Source of the DNA: Gemella sp. GL1
Lineage (GTDB): Bacteria; Bacillota; Bacilli; Staphylococcales; Gemellaceae
Direction of reading: 5' to 3'
DNA length: 64,000 nt
NCBI RefSeq assembly: GCF_013415365.1
Contig: NZ_JACBYB010000009.1
Coordinates: 103,937-167,936 of the forward strand
Shown here: positions 1 through 9,901 of the stretch, one piece after another
Numbering within the stretch: the stretch's first letter is position 1
Layout: each line of letters starts with the position of its first letter
The notes under the pieces: generated by a model
Database searches by the model: none
What the model saw: the letters and a program-made list of their open reading frames with translations, nothing else
What the model was told of the DNA's origin: nothing
Program-made: the position numbers and the translations under genes

Positions 1-85
1 GTCCTTTTACAACAGCTAGGTTATTGTCTAACTTAACTTCTACACCTGCAGGTACTGTAATAACTTTATTACCTATACGAGACAT
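1..85 (-). CDS. rplF: 50S ribosomal protein L6, 5' part only
   Basis: The first 28 codons of L6 are visible (start MSRIGNKVITVPAGVEVKL); the rest lies beyond the left edge. An AAGGAGG site stands just before the ATG. L6 is an rRNA-binding protein of the large subunit near the GTPase centre. Its place after rpsH matches the usual spc order (L14-L24-L5-S14-S8-L6), so the operon continues leftwards out of the window. Confidence 0.95.
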   Translation of the reverse strand, partial: MSRIGNKVITVPAGVEVKLDNNLAVVKG

Positions 86-106
86 TTAAGGCTCCTCCTT
101 CTAATA

Positions 107-505
107 TTACCAGATGTAAGCTAATACTTCTCCACCTGTGTTATTTTTACGAGCAACTTTATCAGTTACAACTCCATTTGAAGTTGAGATAATTGCTAAC
201 CCTAATCCGTTCAACACTTTTGGAAGCTCTTCAGCTTTTGCGTATACACGTAGACCAGGTTTTGAAATTCTCTTGATTCCTTTAATAACTCTTTCACCTT
301 TGTTAGAGTATTTTAGGAAGATTTTGATTTTTCCTTGTTTGTTATCTTCGATATATTCTACACCGCTAACGAAACCTTCTTGTTTTAAGATTTCTACGAT
401 TTGTTTTTTAATATTTGATGCAGGCACTTCTAATGATTCGTGCTTAACCATATTAGCATTACGAATACGAGTAAGTAAATCTGCGATAGGATCTGTCATT
501 GTCAT
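107..505 (-). CDS. rpsH: 30S ribosomal protein S8
   Basis: S8 binds helix 21 of 16S rRNA and helps assemble the small-subunit platform. The 132-residue protein has the family length, the N-terminal [16 protein letters not shown] block and the C-terminal [20 protein letters not shown] block with the rRNA-contacting S-T-S-x-G motif. It is co-oriented between rpsN and rplF and preceded by an AGGAGG site. In proteobacteria S8 represses the spc operon; no comparable site was identified here. Confidence 0.98.
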   Translation of the reverse strand: MTMTDPIADLLTRIRNANMVKHESLEVPASNIKKQIVEILKQEGFVSGVEYIEDNKQGKIKIFLKYSNKGERVIKGIKRISKPGLRVYAKAEELPKVLNGLGLAIISTSNGVVTDKVARKNNTGGEVLAYIW

Positions 506-534
506 TAGGATAAATCCTCCTTTCTTTTTTTATA

Positions 535-804
535 TTACCAAGATGCTTTTTTAACTCCAGGGATTTGACCTTTGTAAGCTAACTCACGGAATTTAATACG
601 AGAAATCCCGAATTTTCCAATGTATCCGTGTGGACGTCCAGTTATTGAACAACGGTTACGTAGTCTTGCTGGCGCTGAGTTTTTTGGAAGTTTGCTTAAT
701 CCGATGTAATCACCTTTAGCTTTTAATTCTTCTCTCTTAGCTGCATATTTGTCAACTAATTTTTGGCGTTTTAATTCACGCTCTACCATTGATTTTTTAG
801 CCAT
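535..804 (-). CDS. rpsN: 30S ribosomal protein S14, long zinc-independent form
   Basis: S14 sits in the 30S head. This copy has 89 residues and one cysteine, so it is the C-minus form that needs no zinc, not the 61-residue CxxC-CxxC form that many Firmicutes keep at this operon position. The C-terminal [21 protein letters not shown] block is canonical. It lies 18 nt downstream of rplE in transcription order. A paralogous zinc form elsewhere in the genome cannot be excluded. Confidence 0.97.
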   Translation of the reverse strand: MAKKSMVERELKRQKLVDKYAAKREELKAKGDYIGLSKLPKNSAPARLRNRCSITGRPHGYIGKFGISRIKFRELAYKGQIPGVKKASW

Positions 805-822
805 TGTATTACCTCTCTATTA

Positions 823-1362
823 TTATTTTGCAAAAGGCATTCCACAAAGTGTTAATAACTCACGAGCTTCTTCATCAGTGTTAGCTGTAGTTACTATTAC
901 TATGTCCATACCACGAACTTTGCTTACTTTATCGAAATCGATCTCTGGGAAAATTAATTGTTCTTTAACCCCTAGAGTATAGTTTCCACGACCATCAAAT
1001 GCTTTTTTAGAAACACCATGGAAGTCACGTACACGTGGAAGTGAAACTGTTACTAATTTGTCGAAGAATTCATACATTCTTTCTCCACGTAAAGTAACTT
1101 TTGTACCGATTGGCATACCTTCACGTAAACGGTAAGTAGCTATAGATTTTTTAGCTTTAGTTACTAATGGTTTTTGCCCAGATATTAAAGTTAATTCTGC
1201 AACTGCGTTGTCTAGGTTTTTAGAGTTTTGAACTGCGTCACCTACACCCATGTTAATTACTATTTTATCAATCTTCGGTACTTGCATTACGCTCTTGTAT
1301 CCGAATTTTGTCATTAATTCTTTTGTTATCTCTGTTTTAAATTTATCTTCTAAACGAGCCAT
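823..1362 (-). CDS. rplE: 50S ribosomal protein L5
   Basis: L5 binds 5S rRNA and contacts the P-site tRNA. The full 179-residue family length is present, with the [12 protein letters not shown]-terminal block and the [21 protein letters not shown]-terminal block. It lies between rplX and rpsN with short gaps and an AGGAGG ribosome binding site (minus strand), as expected in the spc operon. Confidence 0.98.
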   Translation of the reverse strand: MARLEDKFKTEITKELMTKFGYKSVMQVPKIDKIVINMGVGDAVQNSKNLDNAVAELTLISGQKPLVTKAKKSIATYRLREGMPIGTKVTLRGERMYEFFDKLVTVSLPRVRDFHGVSKKAFDGRGNYTLGVKEQLIFPEIDFDKVSKVRGMDIVIVTTANTDEEARELLTLCGMPFAK

Positions 1363-1393
1363 CTAATATAGTGCCTCCTTTCTCAACTTTTAA

Positions 1394-1699
1394 TTATATT
1401 TCTTTTCCAGATTTTTTAGATATACGTACTTTTTTACCATCTTTAACTTCAAAACCTACTCTTGTTGGTTTTCCAGTTTCAGGATCTTGTAACATTACGT
1501 TAGATACGTGAACTGGTGCTTCAAACTCAATTCTTCCACCTTGAGGTGCTTCTTGAGATGATTTAGTATGTTTTTTAACAATGTTTACACCTTCAACAAC
1601 TACACGATCTTCTTTTGGTAAAGCTTCTTTTACAATCCCAACTTTACCTTTATCTTTTCCGGTAATTACTACGACCTTGTCACCTTTTTTAATGAACAT
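1394..1699 (-). CDS. rplX: 50S ribosomal protein L24
   Basis: L24 starts 50S assembly by binding the 5' end of 23S rRNA. The 101-residue protein opens with [19 protein letters not shown], the KOW motif typical of L24. Length and position between rplN and rplE agree with the family. A strong GGAGG site precedes the ATG. Confidence 0.98.
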   Translation of the reverse strand: MFIKKGDKVVVITGKDKGKVGIVKEALPKEDRVVVEGVNIVKKHTKSSQEAPQGGRIEFEAPVHVSNVMLQDPETGKPTRVGFEVKDGKKVRISKKSGKEI

Positions 1700-1742
1700 G
1701 TCTTGTTAGCCTCCTTCTTTATTTCTACTTTTACTTAAGTGA

Positions 1743-2129
<387 letters not shown>

Positions 2130-2153
2130 TTAGAGTATATATTTATACTTTTC

Positions 2154-2417
2154 TTAGATAATTACTGCTTCTTCAACAACTTCTACTAAACGGAAGTTCT
2201 TAGTTGCAGATAATGGACGAGTTTCCATAATTTTAACGATATCATTAATTTTTGCTACATTATTTTCATCATGAGCCTTGAATTTTTTTGAATATTTTAC
2301 GCGTTTTCCATATAATGGGTGTTTTTTGTATGTTTCTACTAATACAGTAATTGTTTTTTCCATTTTAGTCGAAACAACTTTACCAACGTAAACTTTTCTA
2401 TCATTTCTTTCAGTCAT
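2154..2417 (-). CDS. rpsQ: 30S ribosomal protein S17
   Basis: S17 is a primary 16S rRNA binder with an OB fold. The start at [13 protein letters not shown] is chosen because GGAGG lies 6 nt before this ATG; an upstream in-frame TTG would place the start codon on top of that site. The resulting 87 residues match the usual length. The [20 protein letters not shown] block is diagnostic. Confidence 0.96.
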   Translation of the reverse strand: MTERNDRKVYVGKVVSTKMEKTITVLVETYKKHPLYGKRVKYSKKFKAHDENNVAKINDIVKIMETRPLSATKNFRLVEVVEEAVII

Positions 2418-2431
2418 AGTTGCCTCCAATA

Positions 2432-2641
2432 TTATTTATTCGCTAATTCTCTTTCGCGAATAACAGTTTTCATACGAGCGATTGATTTTCTAACTTGACT
2501 AATACGAGCTGTATTTTCTAATTGACCAGTTGCCAATTGGAAGCGTAAGTTGAAAAGCTCTTCTTTTAATTCTTTGATTTTTGTTTCTAACTCTTGTGAA
2601 GTTAATTCTTTAATCATAGATTTGAATTCTCTTGTTTTCAT
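2432..2641 (-). CDS. rpmC: 50S ribosomal protein L29
   Basis: L29 lies at the peptide exit tunnel and helps form the docking site of trigger factor and SRP. The 69-residue protein has the two-helix pattern ending in the [19 protein letters not shown] block. Its ATG overlaps the TAA of rplP by one base (TAATG), suggesting translational coupling. The N-terminus runs a few residues longer than many L29 proteins (a second Met is at residue 9). Confidence 0.96.
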   Translation of the reverse strand: MKTREFKSMIKELTSQELETKIKELKEELFNLRFQLATGQLENTARISQVRKSIARMKTVIRERELANK

Positions 2642-3066
2642 TATGCTTCACCACCTGTTTCTTCACGTTTTACAAATTTACATCTAACAGGTAATTTGTG
2701 AGATGCTAATCTTAAAGCTTCACGAGCAACCTCTTCACTTACTCCTGCAACTTCAAACATCACTCTACCTGGTTTTACAATTGCAACCCATCCTTCAACA
2801 GCACCTTTACCAGATCCCATACGTACTTCTAATGGTTTTTTAGTGTAAGGCATGTGAGGGAAGATTTTAATCCAAACTTTACCACCACGTTTCATATAAC
2901 GAGTCATCGCGATACGTGCTGATTCAATTTGACGAGAAGTAACTCTTGATGCACTAGTAGCTTGTAATCCGAATTCACCGAAATCTACTACTGTTCCACC
3001 TTTAGCTTTACCTTTTGTTGTTTGTCTATGTTGACGACGATATTTTACACGTTTAGGCATTAACAT
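2641..3066 (-). CDS. rplP: 50S ribosomal protein L16
   Basis: L16 helps shape the A-site and peptidyl-transferase region and is the last major 50S assembly step. The 141 residues begin [14 protein letters not shown], matching the [11 protein letters not shown] start of Bacillus L16, and an AAAGGAGG site 10 nt upstream supports the first of the two possible Met codons. The [19 protein letters not shown] block is canonical. Confidence 0.98.
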   Translation of the reverse strand: MLMPKRVKYRRQHRQTTKGKAKGGTVVDFGEFGLQATSASRVTSRQIESARIAMTRYMKRGGKVWIKIFPHMPYTKKPLEVRMGSGKGAVEGWVAIVKPGRVMFEVAGVSEEVAREALRLASHKLPVRCKFVKREETGGEA

Positions 3067-3069
3067 AAA

Positions 3070-3723
3070 TTAGTTACCTCCTTTTTCAGATTTTTTTGTT
3101 GGTAATACTTCACCACGGTTAATCCAAACTTTAACTCCAAGTTTACCGTAAGTAGTATCAGCTTCTTCATGAGCATAATCAATATCAGCTCTTAAAGTAT
3201 GTAAAGGTACAGAACCTTCTGAATATCCTTCAGCACGAGCCATATCTGCTCCTCCTAAACGACCTGATACTTGAGTTTTAATTCCTTTAGCTCCTGCTCT
3301 TACTGCTCTTTGAATAGCTTGTTTTTGAGCACGACGGAATGATACACGAGCCTCTAATTGACGAGCAATGCTTTCCGCAACTAGTTTAGCATCGATATCA
3401 ACTTTTTTAATTTCCACTACATTGATGTGTACTCTTTTTCCAGTTAATTTGTTTAATGATAATCTTAATTTATCGATTTCAGCTCCACCTTTACCGATTA
3501 CCATTCCTGGTTTACCAGTGTGAACTGAGATATTTACTTTTTTATCAAATCTTTCAATTTCAACTTTAGAAACTGAAGCGTCTTTTAATTGTTTACTGAT
3601 GAATTCACGTATTCTGAAATCTTCGTGTAAGTTAGCTGCGAAATCTTTTTCTGCATACCATTTTGAATCCCAATCACGAATAACTCCAACACGTAATCCT
3701 ATTGGATGTACTTTTTGACCCAC
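3070..3723 (-). CDS. rpsC: 30S ribosomal protein S3
   Basis: S3 lines the mRNA entry channel and is part of the ribosomal helicase. The 217-residue length, the [13 protein letters not shown] start, a KH domain with [18 protein letters not shown] at about residues 70-87, and the C-terminal S3 domain ([14 protein letters not shown]) are all present. rplP follows 3 nt after its stop codon. Confidence 0.98.
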   Translation of the reverse strand: MGQKVHPIGLRVGVIRDWDSKWYAEKDFAANLHEDFRIREFISKQLKDASVSKVEIERFDKKVNISVHTGKPGMVIGKGGAEIDKLRLSLNKLTGKRVHINVVEIKKVDIDAKLVAESIARQLEARVSFRRAQKQAIQRAVRAGAKGIKTQVSGRLGGADMARAEGYSEGSVPLHTLRADIDYAHEEADTTYGKLGVKVWINRGEVLPTKKSEKGGN

Positions 3724-3760
3724 AGTATTGCCTCCTTTTGAGTTTTAGATATACTAAAAA

Positions 3761-4096
3761 TTATTTATTGTCACTTAATACAATTGTAATATGACTTGTT
3801 CTTTTGTTAATTGCACTTGCAGATCCTTTTGCACGTGGACGGAATCTCTTAAGAGTTGGTCCTTCGTTTGCAAAAGCTTGTGATACTACTAAGTCTTCTA
3901 CGTTCATTCCGTAGTTATGTTCAGCATTTGCAGCAGCTGATTTAATTACTTTAGCTACTGGTAATGAAGCTGCTCTAGGTGTGAATTCTAAAATTCCTAA
4001 TGCTTCGCCCACTTTTTTACCACGTACTAAATCTAGTACTAATCTTACTTTACGCGGCGCTATGCGGACAGTCTTAGCGATTGCTTTTGACTCCAT
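3761..4096 (-). CDS. rplV: 50S ribosomal protein L22
   Basis: L22 lines the nascent-peptide exit tunnel; its beta hairpin is a known site of macrolide-resistance changes. The 111-residue protein shows the [19 protein letters not shown] start and the [22 protein letters not shown] hairpin region. No insertion or deletion is obvious in that hairpin. Position between rpsS and rpsC is standard. Confidence 0.98.
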   Translation of the reverse strand: MESKAIAKTVRIAPRKVRLVLDLVRGKKVGEALGILEFTPRAASLPVAKVIKSAAANAEHNYGMNVEDLVVSQAFANEGPTLKRFRPRAKGSASAINKRTSHITIVLSDNK

Positions 4097-4124
4097 GAGG
4101 TGCCTCCTTGAATTATCTTATTAA

Positions 4125-4406
4125 TTATTTTCTTCTTGTTTTTTTGTCGTCTGCAACGTGACCTTTGTAAGTTCTTGTTGGAGCGAATTCTCCAAGTTTG
4201 TGTCCTACCATATCTTCAGTTACGTATACAGGTACATGTTTTCTTCCGTCATATACAGCAAAAGTTAGTCCCATGAAAGAAGGGAAAATTGTTGAACGAC
4301 GTGACCAAGTTTTAATTACTTGCTTTTTTTCTTGTGCATTCATTTTCTCAACTTTTGCTAATAAGTGGTGATCAGCGAATGCTCCTTTTTTTAAGCTACG
4401 AGCCAT
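4125..4406 (-). CDS. rpsS: 30S ribosomal protein S19
   Basis: S19 forms the head of the small subunit with S13. The 93 residues start [19 protein letters not shown] and contain the [17 protein letters not shown] and [16 protein letters not shown] blocks typical of S19. A GGAG site precedes the ATG. It is separated from rplB by about 78 nt, the widest gap within this operon. Confidence 0.98.
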   Translation of the reverse strand: MARSLKKGAFADHHLLAKVEKMNAQEKKQVIKTWSRRSTIFPSFMGLTFAVYDGRKHVPVYVTEDMVGHKLGEFAPTRTYKGHVADDKKTRRK

Positions 4407-4484
4407 TGTGTTATCTCCTTTCGAATGCTATATGCTTTGTATTCGGTAAAGAGCTCTTGCTCCTTACCAAATCTAGCTATTTTA

Positions 4485-5315
4485 CTATTTGTTACGAGCA
4501 CGTACGATAAATTTGTTTGAACGAGCTTTCTTAGAACGAGTTTTCTTACCAAGAGTAGGTTTCCCCCATGGTGACATAGGTGATTTACGCCCGATTGATG
4601 TACGCCCTTCCCCTCCACCGTGTGGGTGATCGTTAGGGTTCATAACAGATCCACGAACTGTAGGTCTTTTACCTAACCAACGAGTTCTTCCGGCTTTACC
4701 GATGTTAACTAATCCGTGTTGTTCATTACCAACTTCACCGATTGTAGCACGGCAAGTTGCTAAAATCATTCTTACTTCACCTGATTTAAGTCTTACTAAT
4801 ACGTATTTTCCTTCTTTACCAAGTACTTGAGCACTTGCTCCTGCAGAACGTACTAATTGTCCACCTTTTCCAGGTTTTAATTCAATATTGTGGATCAATG
4901 TACCTACTGGAATGTTAGCTAATGGTAATGCATTACCAACTTTGATATCCACTTCTAATCCTGATACTACTACTTGTCCTACTTCGATTTCTTTAGGAGC
5001 TAAGATGTAACGTTTTTCTCCATCAGCATAGTGTAATAATGCGATGTTGGCAGAACGATTTGGATCGTATTCTACAGTTGCAACTTTTGCTGGTACGTTA
5101 TCTTTATTTCTCTTGAAGTCAATAATACGGTATTGTTTCTTGTGTCCTCCACCATTGTGACGAACAGTAATTTTACCTTGATTGTTTCTTCCCGCTTTTT
5201 TCGGTAGCGGCGCTAATAATGACTTTTCTGGTTTTGTTGCAGTTATTTCTGCAAAGTCTAATGATGTCATGTTACGACGACCATTAGTTATAGCTTTATA
5301 TACTTTAATAGCCAT
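4485..5315 (-). CDS. rplB: 50S ribosomal protein L2
   Basis: L2 is required for subunit joining and peptidyl-transferase activity. The 276-residue protein carries the RNA-binding block ([19 protein letters not shown]) and the strongly conserved C-terminal [20 protein letters not shown] segment with the functionally important His before it. Length and position are standard. Confidence 0.98.
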   Translation of the reverse strand: MAIKVYKAITNGRRNMTSLDFAEITATKPEKSLLAPLPKKAGRNNQGKITVRHNGGGHKKQYRIIDFKRNKDNVPAKVATVEYDPNRSANIALLHYADGEKRYILAPKEIEVGQVVVSGLEVDIKVGNALPLANIPVGTLIHNIELKPGKGGQLVRSAGASAQVLGKEGKYVLVRLKSGEVRMILATCRATIGEVGNEQHGLVNIGKAGRTRWLGKRPTVRGSVMNPNDHPHGGGEGRTSIGRKSPMSPWGKPTLGKKTRSKKARSNKFIVRARNK

Positions 5316-5353
5316 TTGTCATTTTCCTCCATAATGGTTTATGTTTATTTAGA

Positions 5354-5635
5354 TTATGCAAATAATCCTTCGATCGTTTGTCCTTCAGCTAATTTAACTA
5401 TAGCTTTACGTTTTTTAGCTGTATATCCAGCATGTCTTCCAACACGACGGAATTTAGCCTTGTAGTTCATTACATTCACTTTTTCAACTTTAACTCCGAA
5501 GATTTCTTCGATAGCTTGCTTAATTTGAGTTTTGTGAGCTCTTGTGTCTACTAAGAAAGTGTATTTATTTTCTTGCATTAACAAATACGATCTTTCAGTT
5601 AGTACAGGGCGTTTGATAACATCTCTAGCTTCCAT
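5354..5635 (-). CDS. rplW: 50S ribosomal protein L23
   Basis: L23 sits at the tunnel exit and binds trigger factor and SRP. The 93 residues show [17 protein letters not shown] and the [21 protein letters not shown] block. The start ATG lies within the terminal codons of rplD, so L4 and L23 translation is likely coupled. Confidence 0.98.
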   Translation of the reverse strand: MEARDVIKRPVLTERSYLLMQENKYTFLVDTRAHKTQIKQAIEEIFGVKVEKVNVMNYKAKFRRVGRHAGYTAKKRKAIVKLAEGQTIEGLFA

Positions 5636-6258
5636 TATGCTAATACCTCCCCAACTTTTTCTACTGCATCTTTAGTAAATACAACTTTGTTGTGTCCTAA
5701 AATGTCTACTACGTTTAATCCTGTAGATTCAACAATTGTAACTCCTGGAATGTTTCTTCCTGATAATAATGCATTTTCTTCGTATTCAGATACTACGAAT
5801 AATACCTTTTTATCTAGGTTTAAACCTGATAACATGTTTTTAAAGTTTTTAGTTTTAATAGAATCAAATGATAATGATTCTAATGCAAATACTTCGTTAG
5901 CTGCAACTTTAGAAGATAAAGCTGAACGCAGGGCTAGACGACGCATTTTACGTGGCATTTTGAATCCATAATCACGTGGTGTCGGTCCAAATACAACTCC
6001 ACCTCCACGCCATTGTGGTGAACGGATAGACCCGTGACGAGCACGTCCTGTTCCTTTTTGACGCCATGGTTTACGACCACCACCTGAAACTTCAGAACGT
6101 CCTTTAGTTTTGTGAGTACCTTGACGTAGTGATGCTCTTTGCAATGTAACAGCTTGGAATAATACGTGTTGATTTGGTTCGATTGCAAATACTGCATCAT
6201 TAGCTTCAACCACACCTACTTTAGTACCATCTTGTTTAAATAAATCTAATTGTGTCAT
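5635..6258 (-). CDS. rplD: 50S ribosomal protein L4
   Basis: L4 binds 23S rRNA and extends a loop into the exit tunnel. The 207 residues include the tunnel-loop region [23 protein letters not shown]. In E. coli L4 also represses its own S10 operon via the leader RNA; a structured leader is present upstream of rpsJ here, although L4 binding is only inferred. Confidence 0.98.
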   Translation of the reverse strand: MTQLDLFKQDGTKVGVVEANDAVFAIEPNQHVLFQAVTLQRASLRQGTHKTKGRSEVSGGGRKPWRQKGTGRARHGSIRSPQWRGGGVVFGPTPRDYGFKMPRKMRRLALRSALSSKVAANEVFALESLSFDSIKTKNFKNMLSGLNLDKKVLFVVSEYEENALLSGRNIPGVTIVESTGLNVVDILGHNKVVFTKDAVEKVGEVLA

Positions 6259-6285
6259 GTGCTATTTCCTCCTTCCGTGTATTTC

Positions 6286-6948
6286 TTATTTAGCAGATTT
6301 CACTGCTGATTGGATTTTCACGAAACCTTTCTTAGATCCTGGGATACATCCTTTGATTAAGATAACTCCGTTTTCTACGTCTACAGCTACAACTTCTAGA
6401 TTTTGAGTGGTTACTGTAACTCCACCCATTTGTCCAGGTAATGCTTTACCTTTAAATACACGGTTAGGTGCTACAGGTCCCATTGACCCAGGACGACGGT
6501 GGTAACGAGAACCGTGAGCCATAGGTCCACGACTTTGTCCGTGACGCTTGATTGCCCCTTGGAATCCTTTACCTTTACTTACTCCTGTTACGTCAACTAA
6601 GTCTCCTGTTGCAAAAATATCAACTTGGACTTCTTGACCTAATTCATATGCTGATAAATCAGCGTTTCTAATTTCACGAACAAAACGTTTTGGAGCAGTA
6701 TTAGCTTTTGCAGCATGTCCTTGCTCTGGTTTGTTAGCTACTTTTACCAAACGATCTTTACGTTCTTTATCGTAAGGACGTTTGTCATCAAATCCTAATT
6801 GGATTGCGTTGTATCCTTCTACTTCTTCTGTTTTCTTTTGTAGTACGACATTTCCTTTAGCTTCAACTACTGTTACTGGAATTAATTCTCCGTTCTCAGC
6901 GAAAACTTGAGTCATACCAACTTTTCTTCCTAAGATACCTTTAGTCAT
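6286..6948 (-). CDS. rplC: 50S ribosomal protein L3
   Basis: L3 nucleates 50S assembly, and its tip reaches the peptidyl-transferase centre. The 220 residues begin [16 protein letters not shown] and hold the tip region [24 protein letters not shown] with the glutamine of GQMGG that is a methylation site in other bacteria. Preceded by AGGAGG and by rpsJ. Confidence 0.98.
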   Translation of the reverse strand: MTKGILGRKVGMTQVFAENGELIPVTVVEAKGNVVLQKKTEEVEGYNAIQLGFDDKRPYDKERKDRLVKVANKPEQGHAAKANTAPKRFVREIRNADLSAYELGQEVQVDIFATGDLVDVTGVSKGKGFQGAIKRHGQSRGPMAHGSRYHRRPGSMGPVAPNRVFKGKALPGQMGGVTVTTQNLEVVAVDVENGVILIKGCIPGSKKGFVKIQSAVKSAK

Positions 6949-6968
6949 CGAAAGTCACCTCCTGATTT

Positions 6969-7277
6969 TTATAATTTTAATTCGATGTCAACACCTGATG
7001 GTAAGTTTAAACTCATTAGAGAATCAACTGTTTTTTGTGTTGGCTCAATAATATCTATTAGACGTTTGTGAGTACGTTGTTCAAATTGCTCACGGCTATC
7101 TTTATAGATGTGAACTGAACGTAAGATTGTGTATACTGCTTTTTCAGTTGGTAACGGAATTGGTCCTGATACCTTTGCTCCTGAACGTTTTGCAGTTTCA
7201 ACGATTTTTTCTGCACTTTGGTCTACTAATCTGTGATCATATCCTTTTAAACGGATACGTATTCTTTGTTTTGCCAT
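6969..7277 (-). CDS. rpsJ: 30S ribosomal protein S10
   Basis: First gene of the operon. S10 is part of the 30S head and, with NusB, of transcription antitermination complexes. The second of two adjacent ATG codons is preferred: it gives the usual [17 protein letters not shown] start and lies 6 nt from GGAGG, against 3 nt for the first (ending at 7280). The 102 residues match the family. Confidence 0.96.
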   Translation of the reverse strand: MAKQRIRIRLKGYDHRLVDQSAEKIVETAKRSGAKVSGPIPLPTEKAVYTILRSVHIYKDSREQFEQRTHKRLIDIIEPTQKTVDSLMSLNLPSGVDIELKL

Positions 7278-7294
7278 CATTTTCCTCCTATATA

Positions 7295-7421
7295 TGTATA
7301 TTCGCCATCGTCATAGCAATGACTTCTCCACGAAAGTTCTCCAGCAACGCCATGCCATGGCAAAGCGGCCGGGCGTGTCAGTAACCTTTCGCTTCATCGC
7401 AAGTCTTTTGGTAAAGACCAA
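7295..7421 (-). ncRNA. Structured 5' leader of the S10 operon
   Basis: A leader of about 140 nt separates the promoter from rpsJ. It is far more GC-rich than its surroundings and contains nested complementary arms: 7401-7405 with 7321-7325, 7386-7391 with 7331-7336, and 7372-7376 with 7347-7351, the last closing a GGCCG/GCCATGGC-rich inner domain. Such leaders in other bacteria bind a ribosomal protein (L4 in E. coli) to repress the operon. The ligand here is inferred; no intrinsic terminator was noticed. Confidence 0.75.
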
Positions 7422-7428
7422 CATTATT

Positions 7429-7457
7429 ATTATACACTATTACATAACTTAATGCAA
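7429..7457 (-). promoter_or_regulatory. Promoter of the S10-spc operon
   Basis: On the minus strand TTGCAT (7452-7457) and TATAAT (7429-7434) are separated by exactly 17 nt, a near-perfect sigma-A promoter. Transcription should start near 7421, giving a leader of about 140 nt before rpsJ. Confidence 0.9.
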
Positions 7458-7555
7458 GGTCTTTTTATATTTTTTAAGTAAAATATAAAAATTCTTTAGA
7501 CTCTGACTCTATTATATTATAATAATAGAAAATAAATCAAATAATATCCAAAAAC

Positions 7556-7587
7556 AAAAAGAAGAAGATTATACTTCTTCTTTTTTT
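7556..7587 (-). terminator. Terminator after the OsmC-like gene
   Basis: A-rich/T-rich hairpin with a 10-12 bp stem (arms GAAGAAG and CTTCTTC) and a six-base loop, followed by a T-run on the minus strand. The stop codon of the OsmC-like gene lies in the hairpin. Confidence 0.75.
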
Positions 7588-7955
7588 ACTATTTTATAAT
7601 TCTTTTCAATATCATCAGATAAAAAATGAGATACTTTACAACGTAACTTTATATTTTCTAATATTCCCTTCTCATCACCTTCTGATAAATTCGGATAATT
7701 AACTATTAATTTGGAATTACACAACCTTTTTTCATAATCTACATCTAACTCAATGTCGATCTCTACACTTCTATCATTATAACGTCTTACAAAATATCCC
7801 TTAGCACACATAAGTATACAGGCAGAAAAGGCAACTGTAAACAAGTCCATAGGCCCATCTTTTTCTTTTCCAAAAAATAATTTATAATTATTATCATTTG
7901 TACTGTAGGCCGACACTTCAAAACCTTCACTTAAACTGGATTTAGCTTTAAACAT
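7569..7955 (-). CDS. OsmC-like family protein
   Basis: The 128-residue protein has the OsmC/Ohr layout: a Gly-rich N-terminal strand region, a long helix starting PMDLFTVAFSAC with Cys46, and a second cysteine in KLRCKVSHFL (Cys106). OsmC proteins use such a Cys pair to reduce organic peroxides. The spacing and weak similarity suggest the diverged OsmC-like branch, so a peroxidase activity is likely but not certain. It overlaps the end of the HAD gene by 8 nt and is probably cotranslated with it. Confidence 0.75.
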   Translation of the reverse strand: MFKAKSSLSEGFEVSAYSTNDNNYKLFFGKEKDGPMDLFTVAFSACILMCAKGYFVRRYNDRSVEIDIELDVDYEKRLCNSKLIVNYPNLSEGDEKGILENIKLRCKVSHFLSDDIEKNYKIVKKEEV

Positions 7956-8625
7956 TCTCTATCCCTCCCTTTAGGAAAGATTCAATTCTTTCGTATAGAT
8001 TAACATCTCTTTCCTTATATTTCACACCAGAAAAATCTATATGTTTAGTTATACTATTTGTTTGCAATATTAGATAAGCTCCTGAAGCTGCTGCTGCAGT
8101 AGCTCCAGGTTTAGAATCTTCAACAGCTACACAATTTTTTATATTTACACCCAATCTATCAGCTGATTTCAAATAAATATCTGGAGCTGGTTTAGCTCGA
8201 TCTACATCATACTTGGTAACAATATCATCAACCAATTCATATAAACCATGATATTTTAAACCAGATTCAATATGTTTCTTCAGTCCATTAGATGCGATCC
8301 CTATTTTTATAGAGTTTTCCTTCAGCAATTCAAATACTTCTTTTATATAAGGCAATAAGGCTGATCGTTTTAATTTCTCTCCCATACCTTCTCTTAATTC
8401 ATCTTCTAAAACATCATATTCTTCATCTGTCATAGAAAAAGTTTCTGTTATGTATTTTTTGCACTGTTCTACACTAGTACCAGATACATTTCTAATGTAA
8501 CTTAATTTTTCTAATTGTTTTCCCGTATATTTCTTTACCAAATATTCCATAACCTCATAGTAGGTTTCTTCTGTATCTACTAGGGTCCCATCATAATCAA
8601 AAATAACCGCTTCTAATTCTCTCAA
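7948..8625 (-). CDS. HAD-superfamily hydrolase, phosphoglycomutase/phosphatase-like
   Basis: The 225 residues show HAD motif I (VIFDYDGTLVDT, nucleophile Asp in DYDGT), motif II (IGIASNG), the Lys of motif III (RAKPAPDIYLKSA) and motif IV (VAVEDSKPG). The helical cap after motif I places it in the beta-phosphoglucomutase/Gph subfamily, which acts on small phosphorylated metabolites. The substrate cannot be read from sequence. It heads a two-gene unit with the OsmC-like gene. Confidence 0.85.
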   Translation of the reverse strand: MRELEAVIFDYDGTLVDTEETYYEVMEYLVKKYTGKQLEKLSYIRNVSGTSVEQCKKYITETFSMTDEEYDVLEDELREGMGEKLKRSALLPYIKEVFELLKENSIKIGIASNGLKKHIESGLKYHGLYELVDDIVTKYDVDRAKPAPDIYLKSADRLGVNIKNCVAVEDSKPGATAAAASGAYLILQTNSITKHIDFSGVKYKERDVNLYERIESFLKGGIENV

Positions 8626-8946
8626 AAAAATAATCCTCCTCTTTATCTCTACATTTACTCTAATATAGCATAAAAATACAAATAAAAAAAGTAACCCTTA
8701 CAGGCTACTTAGAAAATTTTCTTATTTTTTCAATACACCACGAAACACTTTACGCAACAAAAGTTTTTTTAAAAAATCAAATCATTCAAACAATACAGCA
8801 TTCTGATGTCAGAAAACTGATTTTATTTACTTTTCTGTTAAATGTACAATATGAAATAATTAGTACTTAACACTTAAAAGATCAACTTTTTCTCACATTT
8901 TTATTGTGCTTTTTAATTATTACTCTATTGATAGACGAAAAACTAA
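8626..8946. other. Intergenic stretch between HAD and SnoaL-like genes
   Basis: No convincing gene. The left part holds the HAD ribosome binding site and a minus-strand terminator-like hairpin (8683-8712). The remainder is AT-rich with no feature I can name. Confidence 0.5.
8683..8712 (-). terminator. Terminator-like hairpin
   Basis: GTAACCC and GGCTAC arms around a short loop are followed on the minus strand by seven Ts. It would end minus-strand transcription coming from the SnoaL-like gene before the HAD gene. Confidence 0.6.
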
Positions 8947-9336
8947 CTATCCCCAAAAAGCATCTTCAACTTCTTGGTCAGAGGAGAATAACCAAACTTC
9001 CTTGATTTTACCATTCTCAATACGAAATAGATCTATACCACTCATATTTAACCCTTCACCATCTGTTCTAGTTCCAAGAAACGTTACATTCGCAGCAACA
9101 AGATTATCATTAGCTGATACCCAGTTAGTTACCACCTTAAATGTTCCATTTGTTTTTTCTGCAAAACTTGCTAAGTGTGCTCCAAGAACTTCTTTACCAA
9201 CTTTAACTCCGGATGTTGAATGATTACCAGGTTGATGCCAGATAATATCATCAGCCATTGTTTCAAAAACTGCTGGGAAGTCCCCTTCTATTAAGGCATT
9301 ATTGTAAGAATGAAAAATTTCTAAATTTGTCGACAT
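8947..9336 (-). CDS. SnoaL-like (NTF2-fold) protein
   Basis: The start at MSTNLEIFHSYNNALIEGD is chosen because GGAGG stands 7 nt upstream; a longer in-frame reading has no such site. The 129 residues show the NTF2-like/SnoaL pattern: helix pair, FETMADDIIWHQPG with a cavity His, and C-terminal strands ending LFRIENGKIKEVWLFSSD. Members include ketosteroid-isomerase-like enzymes and many of unknown role. It is divergent from an HxlR regulator, which probably controls it. Confidence 0.75.
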   Translation of the reverse strand: MSTNLEIFHSYNNALIEGDFPAVFETMADDIIWHQPGNHSTSGVKVGKEVLGAHLASFAEKTNGTFKVVTNWVSANDNLVAANVTFLGTRTDGEGLNMSGIDLFRIENGKIKEVWLFSSDQEVEDAFWG

Positions 9337-9375
9337 GATATGTCCTCCTACTTTTAAATTTTTTGATATGATATA

Positions 9376-9403
9376 ATTATAATTGAAATAAAAAATAAGA
9401 CAA
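9376..9403 (-). promoter_or_regulatory. Promoter of the SnoaL-like gene
   Basis: Minus strand TTGTCT (9398-9403), 16 nt, TATAAT (9376-9381). Confidence 0.75.
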
Positions 9404-9412
9404 GTACGTAAT

Positions 9413-9442
9413 TTTGCGTTAGTAGGTATCATAATCGATACT
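9413..9442 (+). promoter_or_regulatory. Possible hxlR promoter with overlapping dyad
   Basis: TTGCGT and GATACT are spaced 17 nt apart and could serve as -35 and -10. The dyad GTATC-N6-GATAC overlaps the -10 box, so autorepression by the HxlR protein is plausible. The match to promoter consensus is only fair. Confidence 0.45.
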
Positions 9443-9468
9443 TTTGTTGTAAATTAAAGGAGAAATAA

Positions 9469-9801
9469 ATGAAAAAAACTAACGAATATAGAATTTGCCC
9501 TTTTGCTACAACCCAAACCGTTCTAACAGGGAAGTGGAGTTTACTGATTATTTATCACCTAAGTACAGGGACCAAACGTTTTAATGAACTTCAAAAATTA
9601 ATTCCAGAGATTACGCAAACTGTTCTAACTAGACATTTACGACAATTAGAAAAAGATTATATTGTCAGCCGTAAAATCTACGCAGAAGTTCCACCTAGAG
9701 TGGAATATAGTTTAACAGAGATCGGCGAAAAATTTCGTTCTGTTTTAGATGCTGTTGAAACTTGGGGATTGGAGTATCTCGATACCTTAGGCGAAGATTA
9801 A
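9469..9801 (+). CDS. HxlR-family transcriptional regulator
   Basis: The 110-residue winged-helix protein has the HxlR hallmark at its N-terminus (CPFATTQTVLTGKWSLLIIYHL) followed by FNELQKLIPEITQTVLTRHLRQLEKDYIVSR and the wing PRVEYSLTEIGEKF. Cys10 sits where redox-sensing HxlR members such as YodB/HypR carry their sensor cysteine, so a thiol-stress response is possible. Divergent to the SnoaL-like gene across a 132-nt promoter region. Confidence 0.9.
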   Translation: MKKTNEYRICPFATTQTVLTGKWSLLIIYHLSTGTKRFNELQKLIPEITQTVLTRHLRQLEKDYIVSRKIYAEVPPRVEYSLTEIGEKFRSVLDAVETWGLEYLDTLGED

Positions 9802-9901
9802 AATCATATTTCAAAATTCTTTAATAAAAAGGTATGGGGTTTTAACAAAGATACTTAATAACTAGTCCATTTATTTTAGAGTATTTTTACAAAATTTAAA
9901 C

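Noticed and set aside
4391..4618. Minus-strand 75-codon frame inside rplB
   Set aside because: Out-of-frame shadow of rplB without a start signal.
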